Below, piece by piece: positions 12,170-24,595 of a stretch of 64,000 bases of DNA; position 1 is the first letter of the stretch; each line of letters starts with the position of its first letter. The notes under the pieces are model-generated. The model did not search any database. It saw nothing but the letters and a program-made list of their open reading frames with translations, and was not told the origin of the DNA. The DNA is from Amphirosellinia nigrospora. Its lineage: Eukaryota; Ascomycota; Sordariomycetes; Xylariales; Xylariaceae. The position numbers and the translations under genes are program-made. The DNA is taken from contig SCHM01000001.1 in assembly GCA_004123355.1 (NCBI GenBank), positions 12,162,193-12,226,192 of the forward strand, given 5' to 3'.

Positions 12170-14369
12170 CGTGGAACGGCGTGTCAAGAAAGTTGCTATT
12201 GAGGCAAGACACGAAGTTTTTCAGTCGCTTGTGACTAGAAGACGATTTGTTTTATAGTTTCGATCGAGGGGCAAATATAGGGACGAGAGAGCAAACAAGC
12301 GTCCTCGGTCTTACAGCCAATCTCGCGATCTCGGTATAAACTTTCAACAAGCAGCCGTGCCATACCTGCACATATCTCAGTACGCACCTGAATACATGCA
12401 TGCAAGGGTACGACAGTAGTTACTATCCACAACACATAGAGTTAGTTCTACTATAAAATTATGGGTATAGATGGCTACAGGCAATACCTACTTCTCAGCC
12501 CTGCCAGTGACCCCTGTAAGTGTTGCCCTTGCCTGTGCTACGCATCTTATGAGATTATCAACGCGGGAATTCTGAGGCCGGAGAGTAAAAGACGGTTTAC
12601 CCCAAACTCACCTTTCCTGTATGTGGAAGCAAAATCGCCATCTAAAGCCGAGAGGCCGAGGAACGCGGCGGGTTAGTAACGCAAACTTTGGAATCATAGC
12701 ATCATATCATAGGGTAGCAGACATCGCAATATGTAGATAAAGCGAAAACCAAAGATTTGAGTCAGAACTGTCGATCATGCTGTCGAGAGGCATCATGCAG
12801 ACGGAACGCGGCAGATGTGCGAGTATGTGGTGTTGTAAAACAAAGCAATTTACATGCCTAGGTACGGACTTTGTTGAAAATGCGTACTCTCAGAACCGCG
12901 AAGTGTCACCCAGTTTCGACCACACAAATGCACAGTGGTGGTTGCGCAGGCATGTGAAATAATTACTAACTATTGGAGAGATGCCATATCGAGCAACACT
13001 CGGTCTTCTGGAAAGTGACCCCCCCCCAAGGAGTTGTCGTCCATATACAACGAGACGTGTAAAAAACGCAGTGTCGAACCAACTTTGGAGGGTGGGCCGC
13101 ATGCCGGCGTCGGTGTATCGGGGCCATCCCCTCCCACATCCTCTACCAACTGAAGGCCTGATGACATCGAGGAGCTAGCCTTAAGAAACACTACGAGTAC
13201 TCATCAATAGAAGCAAGAGATGAGGTTAAGAAGCCAGGTGTAACAGATAAAAGCAGATTTTACGTGAAAGGGCTCATGACGCCGTAACACGATGAATATC
13301 TGTGTCACGATTTACTTCAAATTTGACTAAATACGGCATCTTTGAAACTGAAGTCTCAGCCTCGAGTCTCGGTGCGAGGCAGAGGAGCACAAGGTGCCGT
13401 GGATGGCTGGGTACTGTGTTGCTACACAAAGACAAAGCCACAGTGGCAAGCCACGTAATGATAGAAACAAACGTCGTCTTATTTTCCTTGTCAGCTTTCG
13501 GGGTACATGGGACGGGACTTTTGTCTTGGCACGTCACGCAGCTTAACCCTATACCTGCAGGGCCTACCCCAGAATAGATTCCGCTCTCTATCAGTAGGTA
13601 ACGAGAATCCCGGACTTTCTATGACGGATTCAGAGAAGCAGCGAGAAGGACGACAGGTCTGCCCGCCCACCACGATAAACTGATGGGTGGCCACTTTGTT
13701 GATCCTCGCCATTCCGGGAAAGGTTTAATGCTTTGACAGCATGCTTAATTTTCCATCTGCTCGTTCTCGCGTCGAAGGGGCAGCTTTGCCGACCGGCCTT
13801 TGGGCCTCCGGCTCGCCGTCTCTCGGTGCCGACCCGCCGCTTGTCAACACATCGAAGGACATACCAAATCGTGACCCGAGACAGCCGGTTATGGTGGATG
13901 ATGGCTGCCGCCGAATTAACCCTGCTGTGATACCCCAGTAGCATGCTTTTTCCTTTATATTAAGCAGCATCATTACAAGCAAACTTCCACAGCAGATACG
14001 AGTCGACCCCCCTATCATTTGAACAGTGTGTAAGCAATATTTCGATGTTCGGGATTTTGCAGTGTTTCCCCATGGCGCTCCCGTAGTGGCATTGCCATGC
14101 GTTTCTGCCTCCATCACACGACAATGCTCTGAGAGAGACGCCGGTTGGTACCGCAATATGCTGATCCCCGGCATGCCATGTTTTACGCAGTAATTTCACG
14201 CAAGTACACGGCTACTGCATTGGAAGAGAACCGATTTTGGAGATTTGAACCCGCGAAGACGGCGATTTATAATTCCCAGGCCTATTAACTGTTAGATTGC
14301 TAAGATTACATCTCATCTCGCCGATGCGACGGTCCGAGTTTATTTCATTACTTGGCTTCGTCGCAGCCC
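12170..14369. other. Gene-free gap
   Basis: About 2.2 kb. It begins with the multicopper oxidase promoter and ends at the 3' end of the polyol dehydrogenase gene. Frames such as 13725-14174 (minus) look spurious: several frames overlap on both strands and none has a recognisable motif. Confidence 0.5.
12250..12256 (-). promoter_or_regulatory. TATA box of the multicopper oxidase gene
   Basis: On the minus strand TATAAAA lies about 81 bases upstream of the ATG at 12169. The spacing matches that of the epoxide hydrolase gene. Confidence 0.5.
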
Positions 14370-16148
14370 TCACAGGGTGGCATCCACATCGTCCACGATG
14401 TGGATCTTGATGCTATGCTGGCTGGGATCAGCATTCAGCTCAAAGGCCTCTACTGCCTTTTCCAGCGGGAATTTGTGCGTAACCATCTTATTGAGATTCA
14501 TGACTTCGCCGCTGAGACACTGGATCGCAGCAGGCCACGTGTCTCGATACCGATTGATGAACTTAAGGTCGATCTAACAGACGTGTCAATCTGACGCCCA
14601 TGGCAATCATAAAAGAAGCCTGTTTGGCTTCGAAAACAAATGAAATGGTTACGTACCTCGGCCAAGGACAAATGCATAAACGGAATATTATTCATGACGG
14701 GTCGACCCACGCCGATAACCACTATGAGAAAGTCAGCACTCATGATGTACTTCGAGCAGAGAAGAAACATGTCTCGGACGGACGCCGCACGTCTGAGTCT
14801 TCCCTAAGAGGAAATATTTCACGAGAGGATGCATTCATATCGGGACGGGGTCTGTGGTTATGACTTACTGAGGGTGCCTCCCCTCCGTACGGTGAAAGCT
14901 GCGGTACACACGCTGCTTTCCACCCCCGTGCATTCCATAACCGACGCCGGCTGCGAATATTCGTCGTCGCCGTATAGTTTTCGGATCTCCTTGGCATTCT
15001 CCTCCGCGCTAAGTTTTGAGTTGATTTGGTAGGTTTGACAATGTGGTACAAAGTCCCCTTTATACGTCGTCAGTATTTGCTTACAACTGCGTCAAGTTTT
15101 TTTTATTTTCTTTTATTTTTTTGGAAAGAGGTGTTGGGCACGTGTGCTGTATGAGACAGCAGAAGTCACATAGCAGAGCCGACAGTGCCAGTCTTAAGCC
15201 AACTAGGAGATATCATGATTTGAATGAGATTACTTACTCGCAAATTTCAAACGTGACGCGTCTATGTCTGTGATGACCAAAGGATGCGCACCAGAAGCTC
15301 TTGCCGCAGCGAGAGCCACGAGGCCGATGGGACCAGCCCCGCAGATTAGAGAAGGCTGCCCAAGGCGAACATTTGCCCCCTTAATGCCGTGTAGAATGAC
15401 GCTCAGGGGCTCAAGGAGGGCTCCCTCGGAGTATGTCAGGTTGTCTGGAATCCTACAAGCTTCATCAGTACTCTGCCCACAACAAGCATTCTATGATCAG
15501 CTTACTTGTACAACCACTTAGCTGGATGGCGCTTGAATCTTTGAATAGTTCCATTGTCGGGCCAGATACCGGAGAATTTCACGTTATCGCAGAGATTGTA
15601 ACGACCCTCCATGCAGAGAAAGCACTGTTCACATGGCTCTTGGGGTTCAATGCCAACTCTGTCGCCTGAGAGGCCGTCAGTATTAGATCGACTTGGCCAG
15701 TATCAAGAAGTCTGATCAACTCACCAGGCTTGAGGTTTGTGACGCCTTCGCCACACTTGAGAACGATACCAGCAGCTTCGTGACCCAAAATACAATCACC
15801 CTTAACCTCGAGAGATCCTATCCGTCCAGACTTCCACAGGTGCATGTCAGATCTACAGCAACTGTTAGCCTTGACTAGATAAGGTTACGACCTAATCTTA
15901 AGTCCCATTTGGTAATCTTACCCGCAAATTCCAGTGCATTTAACTTGTAGGATGACTTCTCCAGCCCTTGGCTCATCTATAGGTGCATCAACAAGCTTTA
16001 TTCTGTGGTCTTCTGTAACCTGAAGCGATGGATTCTTGAAATTGGCGGCATCACCATTGGCGTGGCCGTTGGTATGGCCATTGGTATGGCCATTGGTGTG
16101 GCCGTTGGTGTGGCCGTTGGTGTGGCCATTCGTAGATGTCCCGTTCAT
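14370..16148 (-). CDS. Zinc-dependent polyol dehydrogenase, L-arabinitol 4-dehydrogenase-like
   Basis: Medium-chain zinc NAD(P)-dependent dehydrogenase resembling fungal L-arabinitol 4-dehydrogenase and sorbitol/xylitol dehydrogenases, which oxidise sugar alcohols in pentose catabolism. Seven exons close in phase with no indel: 16148-15922, 15852-15725, 15665-15506, 15452-15238, 15057-14869, 14721-14657 and 14573-14370, about 395 aa. The catalytic-zinc Cys is in CTGICGSD (split by intron 1), followed by GHEAAG. A structural-zinc set is [15 protein letters not shown]. The coenzyme fold carries [13 protein letters not shown], and the Asp pair in ITDID suggests [11 protein letters not shown] and MECTGVESS are also typical of the group. 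The N-terminus is extended by a tandem NGHT repeat. Substrate preference among arabinitol, xylitol and sorbitol is not decided by the sequence. Confidence 0.88.
16059..16130 (-). repeat. Coding 12-bp minisatellite (NGHT repeat)
   Basis: Six 12-base units encode NGHT five times and NGHA once (residues 7-30 of the dehydrogenase). Units differ by single synonymous changes (AAT/AAC, CAC/CAT, GGC). The repeat precedes the folded catalytic domain and is not part of the family core. Confidence 0.93.
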
Positions 16149-19100
16149 GATGTAATGATGAAAATAGGCACTGTACGTGATGATAGGTTATGAAGATATA
16201 AGTTTAGATCTGAGGTGAGTTGAATAGTTGCGATCGCTTGATTGACTCAGTCTGTGTGCTAGGAATAGGAGTTCATATGTATACTTTCGTCACTCTTGAC
16301 ACTTATAGTCACGTCGAATATTAAGAAATCCTTCTTTAGTACTGCTCAATACTGCTCTACACTATTCCTGTTTTCGAATGGCGACGTGTATATTGATTGG
16401 TAGGCTTGGTACGGTAGGGTCACAATTCTTTGAAGAACTGGCGGGTTACCATATTGGGTCATCCCGCTGACGATCTTACCCCCGACAACTTGTAGCCGCA
16501 TTGGCATGTGTCTTCTTTGTGGGGAAGTGGGCGCTAGGGACAGGTCCAGATCACCTATTATCGTATCCAATAATCGACATTTCCATTGTTTTATTTAGAC
16601 GCCCCGCTCAACGTTCGGTTTTTTCGGTCTAAGCAGAGGTCTGGGGAGTAGAAACGGGCGATAGGTATACCAGACAGCTACTGTCCAATTCACATTGTGT
16701 ACTTAGTAGGTATATTCACTAACGAGATACTAGTGGAGGACGTCGGATTCCGCCAACTGGAGTATCGACCGGCCCACCGGTGAAAGAATATCAACCCAAG
16801 ATGAACGGCTAACTTAGCTTGTGTGTGGCGTACGTAAAGGATTGATCTATCTACCCGAGCCGGCCGCCGGAAGCCGGTGCAGTAGCTTACCAAGGCCTGT
16901 CTTCTTATCAAACCCAAGTTATAGCCAAGCTATCAAGCATCGTGTGCCGTTGTAGGGGTTTGACGATCCACACAGCAGCGGTTCCCGAACGTAAAAGGGT
17001 TCCATGAAAAGCGCGGACGTGGTCACGCCGTCCTCGGATTCGGCTGCTTTCCTGAATAGTCCTACCGGCTAGCGCCAGCAATACCGGCTTCACCCTTCTC
17101 GGGATGGCGCAAGGTACCGCTAGACTAACGGCGACAAGCGTGCGGTCCGGGATAAGACCACGTGAGGTGCGTGGCATTGCGGAGTGCGACACGTCGTTGG
17201 GAAAAAAAAACTCAGAAGCTCACGAGAGAGAACTTTTGAGCTCGTCGTCGCGGTAATGTCCCGCTTCGCTTATCACAGGCCGCTGATGTTGCTGAGGTTA
17301 AGCTTTTCCGGAAATATTGCTGACAATCTCCTGACTAGGCTCAAAGGCGCCATCAGCATGGTTGTCGCTCTTGGGGAACCGCAACACGCTTATCGCTGGC
17401 CGCACAAGTTGCGACATGATCTCTTTGTACTCTCTCCAATGATGAAGAAACTACGGGAGATCTGGTAGCATCTTTGGATCCTGATAGTGATTATGCGCGA
17501 AAACACTACGCTCATGTTACGTCATGCACATCTGTTCCAATGCACATTTTGAACATCGCGGGGCTATCATGCCACGACTCTTAAACCGTCCCAAATCATA
17601 CTTCCGGCCCGCGCAGACGCGTCGTATCCGGGGCATCCCGGGATCTTGACGAACGTTGTATAGCACCACTAGGCGAGGGAGCTACCAAGCCACCGCAGCA
17701 AGTGTCGCGAGAGTGACGAAAAGCCCGATTGCGACGTGCGACCGATCCGGATACAACGTCGTATCGAATCATACGCAGCATACGATAGGCAACAAGCAGC
17801 GCGCTCGATGCCATGTCGTTTGCAAACCGACAGCCACCCAGGGCTTCGCGCCAAGATGCATAGCCACGGCCGAGACGTCATTAAGTTTGGAACCATAACG
17901 AGGCGGTCTTTGGCATGGAACGATATCTGAAAAGTCTGGATGTTATTCCAGATGGAATAAGACGTATCACCTCAACTCTAAATGGCGTCTTTCCGTGCGC
18001 GAGCGAATATCTACCGATGCGGGTTACTAGATTTTACGTCAAGGCATGGAAGAAACTGACAAGCAATCACCAGTCTGAAAAACGAAGTCTCCTCCTTGCT
18101 CACCACGGCTCGGCTACGCGAGCTGATACACAAACCCTGAGTTCCTACTGAGGAATTATCTTCGCGCCACTCGAATCACGTCTTCCCACCTGCTCTAGAG
18201 GATCGAGAATACCCGCTCTCTACGCATGACGCGATACAGCAGTTCATAGTAGCGCAGTACATCTAGCACGGCATCCGCGAACTGGAGCTATCAAATGGGT
18301 GATGCCTTCAAGTCGACGGTAGCGTGGCCACAAAATATCCAAGGAAACACTAATAGACGAAACCTCGACCTCCAATAGAGAGGATACCGCGCGCTCACAC
18401 CGTGAGACCCAAGCTAAGTTTGGAGCTGAAGCCTCGCAAGGAGGTGATTCACCACAATTGCCAACTCTAGTTTTCTATCTTGTCCTGTCCCCCTGCTAGA
18501 TCGCGGGACAGAGATATGGGTGTAACATGTAACCTTTCCTGGCCATTGGCACAGTACTGACCGCAGTCGTTCTAATCAAAACCACGCGTGTCCCTTTGCA
18601 TAACAGATTCTCAGAGACAACACGAACACGGACACAGACACAACAGACACGATGGTGTCGATCCCCGCATGTGGTTGGCTCTTTGCTCGTCGTAGCGACT
18701 ATGATGCGCGATCACTTATGTGCCCCCGCGCCTCGTCAAGGGATACACAGCAACACGCAGAGCCAGAGCTAAAGTACTCTAGACAAGCACTATTGCCTAA
18801 ATATATAGTCTGTTCGCCTTCCCACTAAAACCGCCTTGCCAGGGTTGATAAGTAAACTCATGGGGCATATCGGTGGGTTTGAGGATGATGGGTATAGCGA
18901 CAGGGTTCAATCCGTGGGAATTGGAAACGGGTAAATGTTAAAGGATGAGATAGTTGACCAGTATATAGGATACGTACTTAAAGAGGAAGTAAGTAAGTAC
19001 CCTTATGCGTACCGTACTTGGTACAATAAAGCTACGCATTCCACATCACGTCACTACAGATCCGCAGAATCTATCACATGGGCCCAGACACGACCGCGGG

Positions 19101-19515
19101 TTTCGCGATCAAAAGCAAATATTATGATTTGTGTAAAACGTTGCCGTGAGGGGAAACAAAGAGAACATTCTAGTCTACTTTTGTTTGTGTGCTATTTTAC
19201 ATCGTAGTATACACGTAGTCCAGGGATGAGAATTCAGCGCACGCCGAGTCGAAATAGCACGCGTGGGCCATAAAGAAGAACGCATATCAGCTAGGAGGCG
19301 ATGTCCATCGCATGGGGCTCACCTGCCACGTCAACACCAGCATCAGGTTACGACTTGAGAAATGGCCCTACTACTCCGTCAGAATCGGTCTCCCGTAACG
19401 TCCCAACCCGACCGGACCGAGGAAACCGCGACATGTGTCAGTCAGATGAATCTACAACGCGGCAATTTCTCGATCATAGAAACGGGAAAAGAGCACTAGT
19501 ACTAACTCCCAACAG
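16149..19515. other. Gene-free gap
   Basis: About 3.4 kb with no supported gene. The first few hundred bases must hold the dehydrogenase promoter. The frames at 16690-17192, 17184-17468 and 17596-17930 overlap antisense to each other and show no motif. I see no terminal repeats of a transposon. Confidence 0.5.
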
Positions 19516-20896
19516 TTACTTCCTGTAAGAGTTAGAAACAGTGTTGGGGAACAAGGTGGCAGAGCGAAGCAGCCCACGCATCGCGTCGGGTAGCGAGCCT
19601 TCCTGGAGCATGCGGATGTAGTCATCGACAACGCTAGGATTCGCGATATCTTGCGACTTCGTTTTGGTGAGCCAGTACCGAAAGGGTCCACCTATAGTCA
19701 ATTTGTTAGCTTGCCCTTCCTTTGCTATTTTTATCGATAAAACGTTTTTATCAGGTGCAATTGCGAAGCTTGCATGGGCCCCAAGATTGGATGGCAGGCC
19801 AGGAGCACGGACGTAATGCGGTTTTTAGTAATCGTTTCGAAGGGAGAGGCGGAACTTACGGTTTTGCGCCAGCGCATCCCCCAGCTCATGGCAACGCTCA
19901 TGGGGCGTATGCTCTGTATGCAGATCCAGGAAATGATTGATCATCTTGGAAATATCCTTCAAAGGCCACTTACACTATACAATTTGTTAGCTGCTTTCGC
20001 CTCTAAGTCTCAGTTCTGATTCAGTTTCCCAAAGGAGCCAGACGCCTGAGGATACCAAATGGTAGCTGGTGTCACGTGAAGGTCAATGTAGAATTACTTA
20101 CAGGCGCACCAGGTACTCGGTTCAAACCTGCGTCTTGATATTTTCTGGATTTACAGAGGCGACAATCCCAATAGCCGAGGCGCTGGAGAGAGTTGCTAGG
20201 TGTTCCTGCCTCTGTGCCTGCGGCAACAATACTATCGTCGTCGCCTGCATCTCTCGCATCGCCATCATCGTTCCTGGAAGCATCCATTTCATCGCCTTCG
20301 CTCTTAGCGATACGTTGTCTCTTGTGCTTTCCCTTGAGTGCTGCCGTGCCTCCCGAGCGGTAGGCACGAACGCCCGAGCCCGAAGCCGCGAACGTACCGG
20401 GGGGATTCGGTGCGCCTGCCAGTCGAGCTTGAACGTCGAGGACCTGGATCCGGTGCTTACAACGACGAATGTTATGGGCGCAGTCCAAGACGCGGATTTG
20501 TAGTTTGCGCAGCTCCTGGGGGCTGAGATCTTCTTGTGTCATGATCTGAGTCTGACAAAAATCTAAATCGTAACGGTATGCATTGAGGTCCTGAACCATC
20601 TGACTCCGGGTTATTGAATCAAGATCACTATCCTCATAGTTCAACACAGCAACGCCGCTTCCTGCACTACTGCCATAGTCGTTGCTGCTGCGAGAAGCCA
20701 CTGCCATGTTGCCAGATTCGTCCTATCGCCAAGTTAGGAGACTAATATACGGGACAGTTCGAACTTTAGGAGATTGTGATTCAGAACCAGAGCATAAGCT
20801 AGTGTCGGATTGTGTACATACTGGGATCAGTCTACCAATATCGGGTACGATGCGCCCCGGCAGCTGGTTGCTCATGCTTGCACGATTGAGAGCCAT
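19516..20896 (-). CDS. Conserved fungal protein with a C2H2-like zinc-binding region
   Basis: Four exons close in phase without indels: 20896-20822, 20722-20102, 19974-19860 and 19691-19516, about 328 aa. Exon 1 (MALNRASMSNQLPGRIVPD) was found from the GTATGT donor and the CTAAC/TAG acceptor that join it in frame to the larger exon. Residues of exon 2 form a helical region rich in Q, R and D, then a low-complexity acidic linker. The C-terminal third has WDCRLC, then PCKWPL, INHFLDLHTEH and ERCHELG, an arrangement that could bind zinc through two Cys and two His. It ends with PFRYWLTKTKSQDI and an MLQEGSLPDAMRGLLR helix. The last two exons are what I recognise as conserved in other ascomycetes. 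Function is unknown; a nuclear role is only a guess. Confidence 0.78.
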
Positions 20897-22231
20897 GGTG
20901 GCGAGGTGTAGTCGGATGGTTGGGTAGAAGTCCAATCCGAGATAGAAAAGAAGGCGAGGTACCAGACAAGTAATCGAAACTCGAACGTAATAAGTAGGCG
21001 ACGTACGCAGTTGCCCAGGTGCCGATTAGCACCATCAACAAACAATCAACTTATTAGCGTGCTTCGTCGGTCTCCATTTGAAGGTATTCATTCCATTAAG
21101 AAACAAAGCACAGAAAAGATGTATTGCGGTAAAGAGAACTGGGCCAATTGGTGCTAGAGGAAGTAGGTAGGTGGTGGGTGATGAAAGATGGAATGATATC
21201 TACCTACAGGTATGTAGAAACAGAACATGTAAATGACTTGACTGTAGTGCTCTTTCTTCTCTTTCCTTTTTTCCCCTTTCATCTTTTCTTTCCTCTTATT
21301 GCCTAACTTAGGCTAGTTGGGCCCTATTCTTTTTTTAAACCGCCGTTCTTATTGGCTAGCCGAAAATCAAGTCAACATCATAGATATGTGCAAAAATGTA
21401 CTTACTGCTTTATGCCTTGGTTATCCCCTTTCTCGCAATGAGTAGGTAGGTAGTTGCTTAATTGCTATTTTCGCTTCCTTCCTTCTATCTGCACGACAAT
21501 CACCTGTACGACTTTTCACGTAAAGGCACGGAAGGAGACCTACCTACTACAAGTAACGGGAAATGGACCAATACCAATTGGCCTGTTCAGGACTAGGGTA
21601 CTAGAGCAAGAGGAATGTGGGGACCGCCGTAGTGATGATGTCCACCCTTTTCGAGAAATATAGTTGCATCGAAATTCTTGATATCTAATAAGCATGGTTC
21701 GATACTGTGTCTATAATTGACACAGTCCTAGCCACTTTTGTCTTTCAGCTTGAAGTAAATCTTTACGAGATATTGGTAGAGTATACTGGTGAGACAAGAC
21801 TTGTGCAATACCTGGGCATGTTGCAGCGATGCGGAGGAGATATTATTAAGTTATTTACTACTACCTACTTAGTACCTAGGTAGAGACGATGTGGGTACCA
21901 ATGAACGAGAACGACACAAAGTGGTTGTTTATATATTGTGGATTTATGTCCATGGTGAGCAGCAAAGGTCACCAGAACCATGTGGGGAGAGTGAATATTT
22001 GGTATGTCGCGTCATCTGAACGATGTACAAGCCACAGTTCAGGACGCCCAAAAGCTACAAGAGATGCTCGCTATGTTCGAACTACCTACGTTTGGGATAG
22101 TGAAAACAGATGAATAACCCACGCCTGGAACGCCGTGCCTACCTATGCAACAACTCTAGCCTTCGGGAGAGGCTAGATGATGAAACCAACACCTATGAAT
22201 GCACGTATGCAGAACGGAAAGACAACCTAAT
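20897..22231. other. Intergenic region with TACCTA/TAGGTA repeats and a pyrimidine tract
   Basis: No gene is supported. The region holds the promoter of the C2H2-like gene, a roughly 50-base pyrimidine-rich tract near 21250-21302, and many copies of TACCTA or TAGGTA (near 21163, 21203, 21441, 21540, 21866-21884, 22084 and 22140). Confidence 0.6.
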
Positions 22232-24512
22232 TTAGCAAACGCCGCCAGCTTCTAGGCCCTCATAAGCGCGGTCAACTGTCCGCCCTCCCATTCCCGGGAT
22301 AGTACGCAACTGCACCAGTGTCTCAATGTGATGACTGCCATGTTCATCCAATTGCGTCTCCAAGTATTGTACTAGATCACGTGCCTTCTTCGGCCCAAGG
22401 CCTTGCAGTCCCATGATCATCGATACGTCTCTGGAGTTGATGATGTCAAGTAAAGCCTCTGAGATGGGTCCTTCCTCTGTTACCGATTCCGGACATGTCT
22501 TGACAGCTCTCGACTTCTTCTCTTTCTTCTTACTCTTGCCCACATAGCATTCGTCGTCGTCGTCGGCATCGTCAGCTTCAACGCCGTTGTAATTATCGTC
22601 ATCTACCTCAGACCATCGACCAGACTTCTTCAGCTTCTTCTCAAGTGGGCGCTCCACGGCATTCGCCCTAGACTTGATAGCGTCTATGTCCTCGTTCTCG
22701 CGGTCCATGGCGATACGAGCTTTCAGTTTCTCGATTTTGCCAAGAAGCTTGGTTTGGCCAGGGAAATAAGGTAGAGCCATTTCATACATTTTTAGCGCGC
22801 TGCTGTTTTCACCGCGCTCCTTATGCTGCCGTGCCATCAGCAGAAACCGTAATCCCTCAGAACGCGCGTCGTCGCGATTTCCATCATCAATCCGGCGCTC
22901 GAGGGCTTCAAGACGCCTCTTCACGTCATCGCTGAGCTCGGGGGGTTGTGCTGCTGATTGTATTCGGGCCGCCAAGATCTCACTGACCTTCTTCTCCACC
23001 ATAGCCTCAATCTGATCTGCCGAGATAGACGGCTGAGATGGCTGAGATGGCTGAGATGGCTTCAGGTGCCGAGATACAGGAGCCGGACGGACTAACTCAG
23101 GCCGCGTGATTTTGGAGGGCCGACTTCCACTATCTGAGTCCGAAGGCCGTTTGTGTTTAGGGGACCGCTTGACAGCAGTATTTGCTGGTCGCGGTACAGG
23201 GGTAGGTTTTGTTTTGTCAGTGTAGACACTGAAGGCTTTGACTGGTCGGTCAACCGGCTTACCGGCGGCAGCGGCAGCTACCCCAGTGGTAATATTATGA
23301 GCATTAGCCAGAGGCCGCAACGGTTGGCGGTTGATGTTTGAGCCAGAGGTTGTAGCTGAGCGAGGTGGCTGCTTATAGACAATCTCATTCTCGATCTCAC
23401 GAACCTCGATACGCTTCGCACGAGAGCTAACATTCAGACTGCTAAGGGTATCCAAATGGTAACTCCGCAGAGGGGCAAGATTGAGAATCATGATGGTAAT
23501 CCCATTATTCTGCCCAAGTGAGAGAATGCGTGTCATTTTAGACTCCCTGAAGGGGATGCGGCGCTCACCCCGAGCGATAGCATCGATACATTGGCTCAAC
23601 ACAAACAAGCTTTTGTTTATAGCAGCAGATTCCACCAGACGCTCCTTGCCATTATCCGTCCGCCGATTATCCTCTGATCCAGCCAAGTCAATGGCTGAGG
23701 CAGTGCTCTCAAGAACCATATGTCCCGTAGTCTGCGTCACTTTGACGCGCAAGATGGCGTGGCTTCTGCTACTATGAGCGTTCAGCTTGGTAGCAGCCGT
23801 GACGCGATTGGTGTTTGCCTCAATGTATAGTTGTTCAAAGTCCTTGAGATCTTGACACGGGCGTTCGGACAAGCCCGCAACGACTGTCTTGCCATTGGCT
23901 TCGGCACGCAGTGGCAGGCCGAGGGTGTGCGCTTCTCTACTGGTTCAAGCAGGTCAAAGACTTTGTCGTTATAGATTTCGTAGTATGAGAGGGCAACAGC
24001 CACAGTGGTCTCGCCATTGGAATCTTTGGCCAGCTTCTTCGCTCTCCTAAAAACGCCACTCAACAATCTTGGGATCACACCACGATCAGCGAGCTTCAGG
24101 CCACCCCGCATAGTATGGGTCTTGCCAGTGCCAGTGACGCCATACGCGAATATCGTCACATCGAGGCCATTGAAGAGGGATTTGAGGTGGGGAGCAACTG
24201 TAGTCGACACGAGGGGCATAGGTCAGCATCTTAGAAAGCATGTTGAAACGGGCTGCATGTCACATTCAAAGGGTTGGAGAGGGGAAGGGGTCGCGTGCTC
24301 ACCTTCGGCGGTGAAGAGGGCCTCCTGGCTGGTGGACTGGTCGTAGACGCCGTTGAAGGTGAAGGAGAACTCCTCGGACTCGTTGCGGGGTTGGGGATCT
24401 TGACAACATTGCTGGACCGGCCATCGTCATTGCTCGCGGGACGAACAATGATGTCTTTGTCAATCTCCTTCTCCAGGAGAGGACGTATGCGCGCAACAAC
24501 CCTCACCGACAT
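22232..24512 (-). CDS. Kinesin-like motor protein with C-terminal helix-hairpin-helix (KIF22/Kid-like)
   Basis: Microtubule motor with an N-terminal kinesin head and a DNA-binding-type tail, the architecture of chromokinesin KIF22/Kid. Two exons: 24512-24303 and 24197-22232. The ATG at 24512 (MSVRVVARIRPLLEKE) is used; the longer frame starts with GTG. Motifs: P-loop YGVTGTGKTHT (about residues 89-99), switch I NAHSSRSHAI, switch II DLAGSE and NKSLFVLSQCI. A Pro/Ser-rich neck with SQPSQP repeats, a short coiled stretch (VEKKVSEILAAR to LEALERRID) and an acidic/basic linker follow. The last 80 residues contain MGLQGLGPKKARDLVQYL and LRTIPGMGGRTVDRAY, two HhH elements. Two one-base losses (CCCC near 24397; near 23936) break the frame; with them allowed, both exons close in phase at about 725 aa. 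Confidence 0.87.
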
Positions 24513-24542
24513 CCTGTCACCGAGCACTCGATTCGTTGGTGA

Positions 24543-24560
24543 TAGCTGATCGATCAGCTA
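24543..24560. promoter_or_regulatory. 18-bp perfect palindrome upstream of the kinesin gene
   Basis: TAGCTGATCGATCAGCTA is a perfect inverted repeat with no spacer, ending about 30 bases before the kinesin ATG. It could be a dimeric factor site or simply chance; no known binding site is claimed. Confidence 0.6.
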
Positions 24561-24564
24561 GGAT

Positions 24565-24592
<28 letters not shown>
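24565..24592. repeat. (AC)14 microsatellite
   Basis: Fourteen AC dinucleotides sit a few bases beyond the palindrome, about 55-80 bases upstream of the kinesin ATG. Alternating purine-pyrimidine tracts of this kind can adopt Z-DNA. Confidence 0.95.

Positions 24593-24595
<3 letters not shown>

Noticed and set aside
13725-14174. 149-codon open frame on the minus strand
   Set aside because: Overlaps several frames on both strands with no motif; typical chance frame.
1435-16148. Secondary-metabolite gene cluster
   Set aside because: There is an epoxide hydrolase, oxidase and dehydrogenase, and a P450 further on, but no backbone synthase, no cluster-type Zn2Cys6 regulator and gaps of several kilobases.
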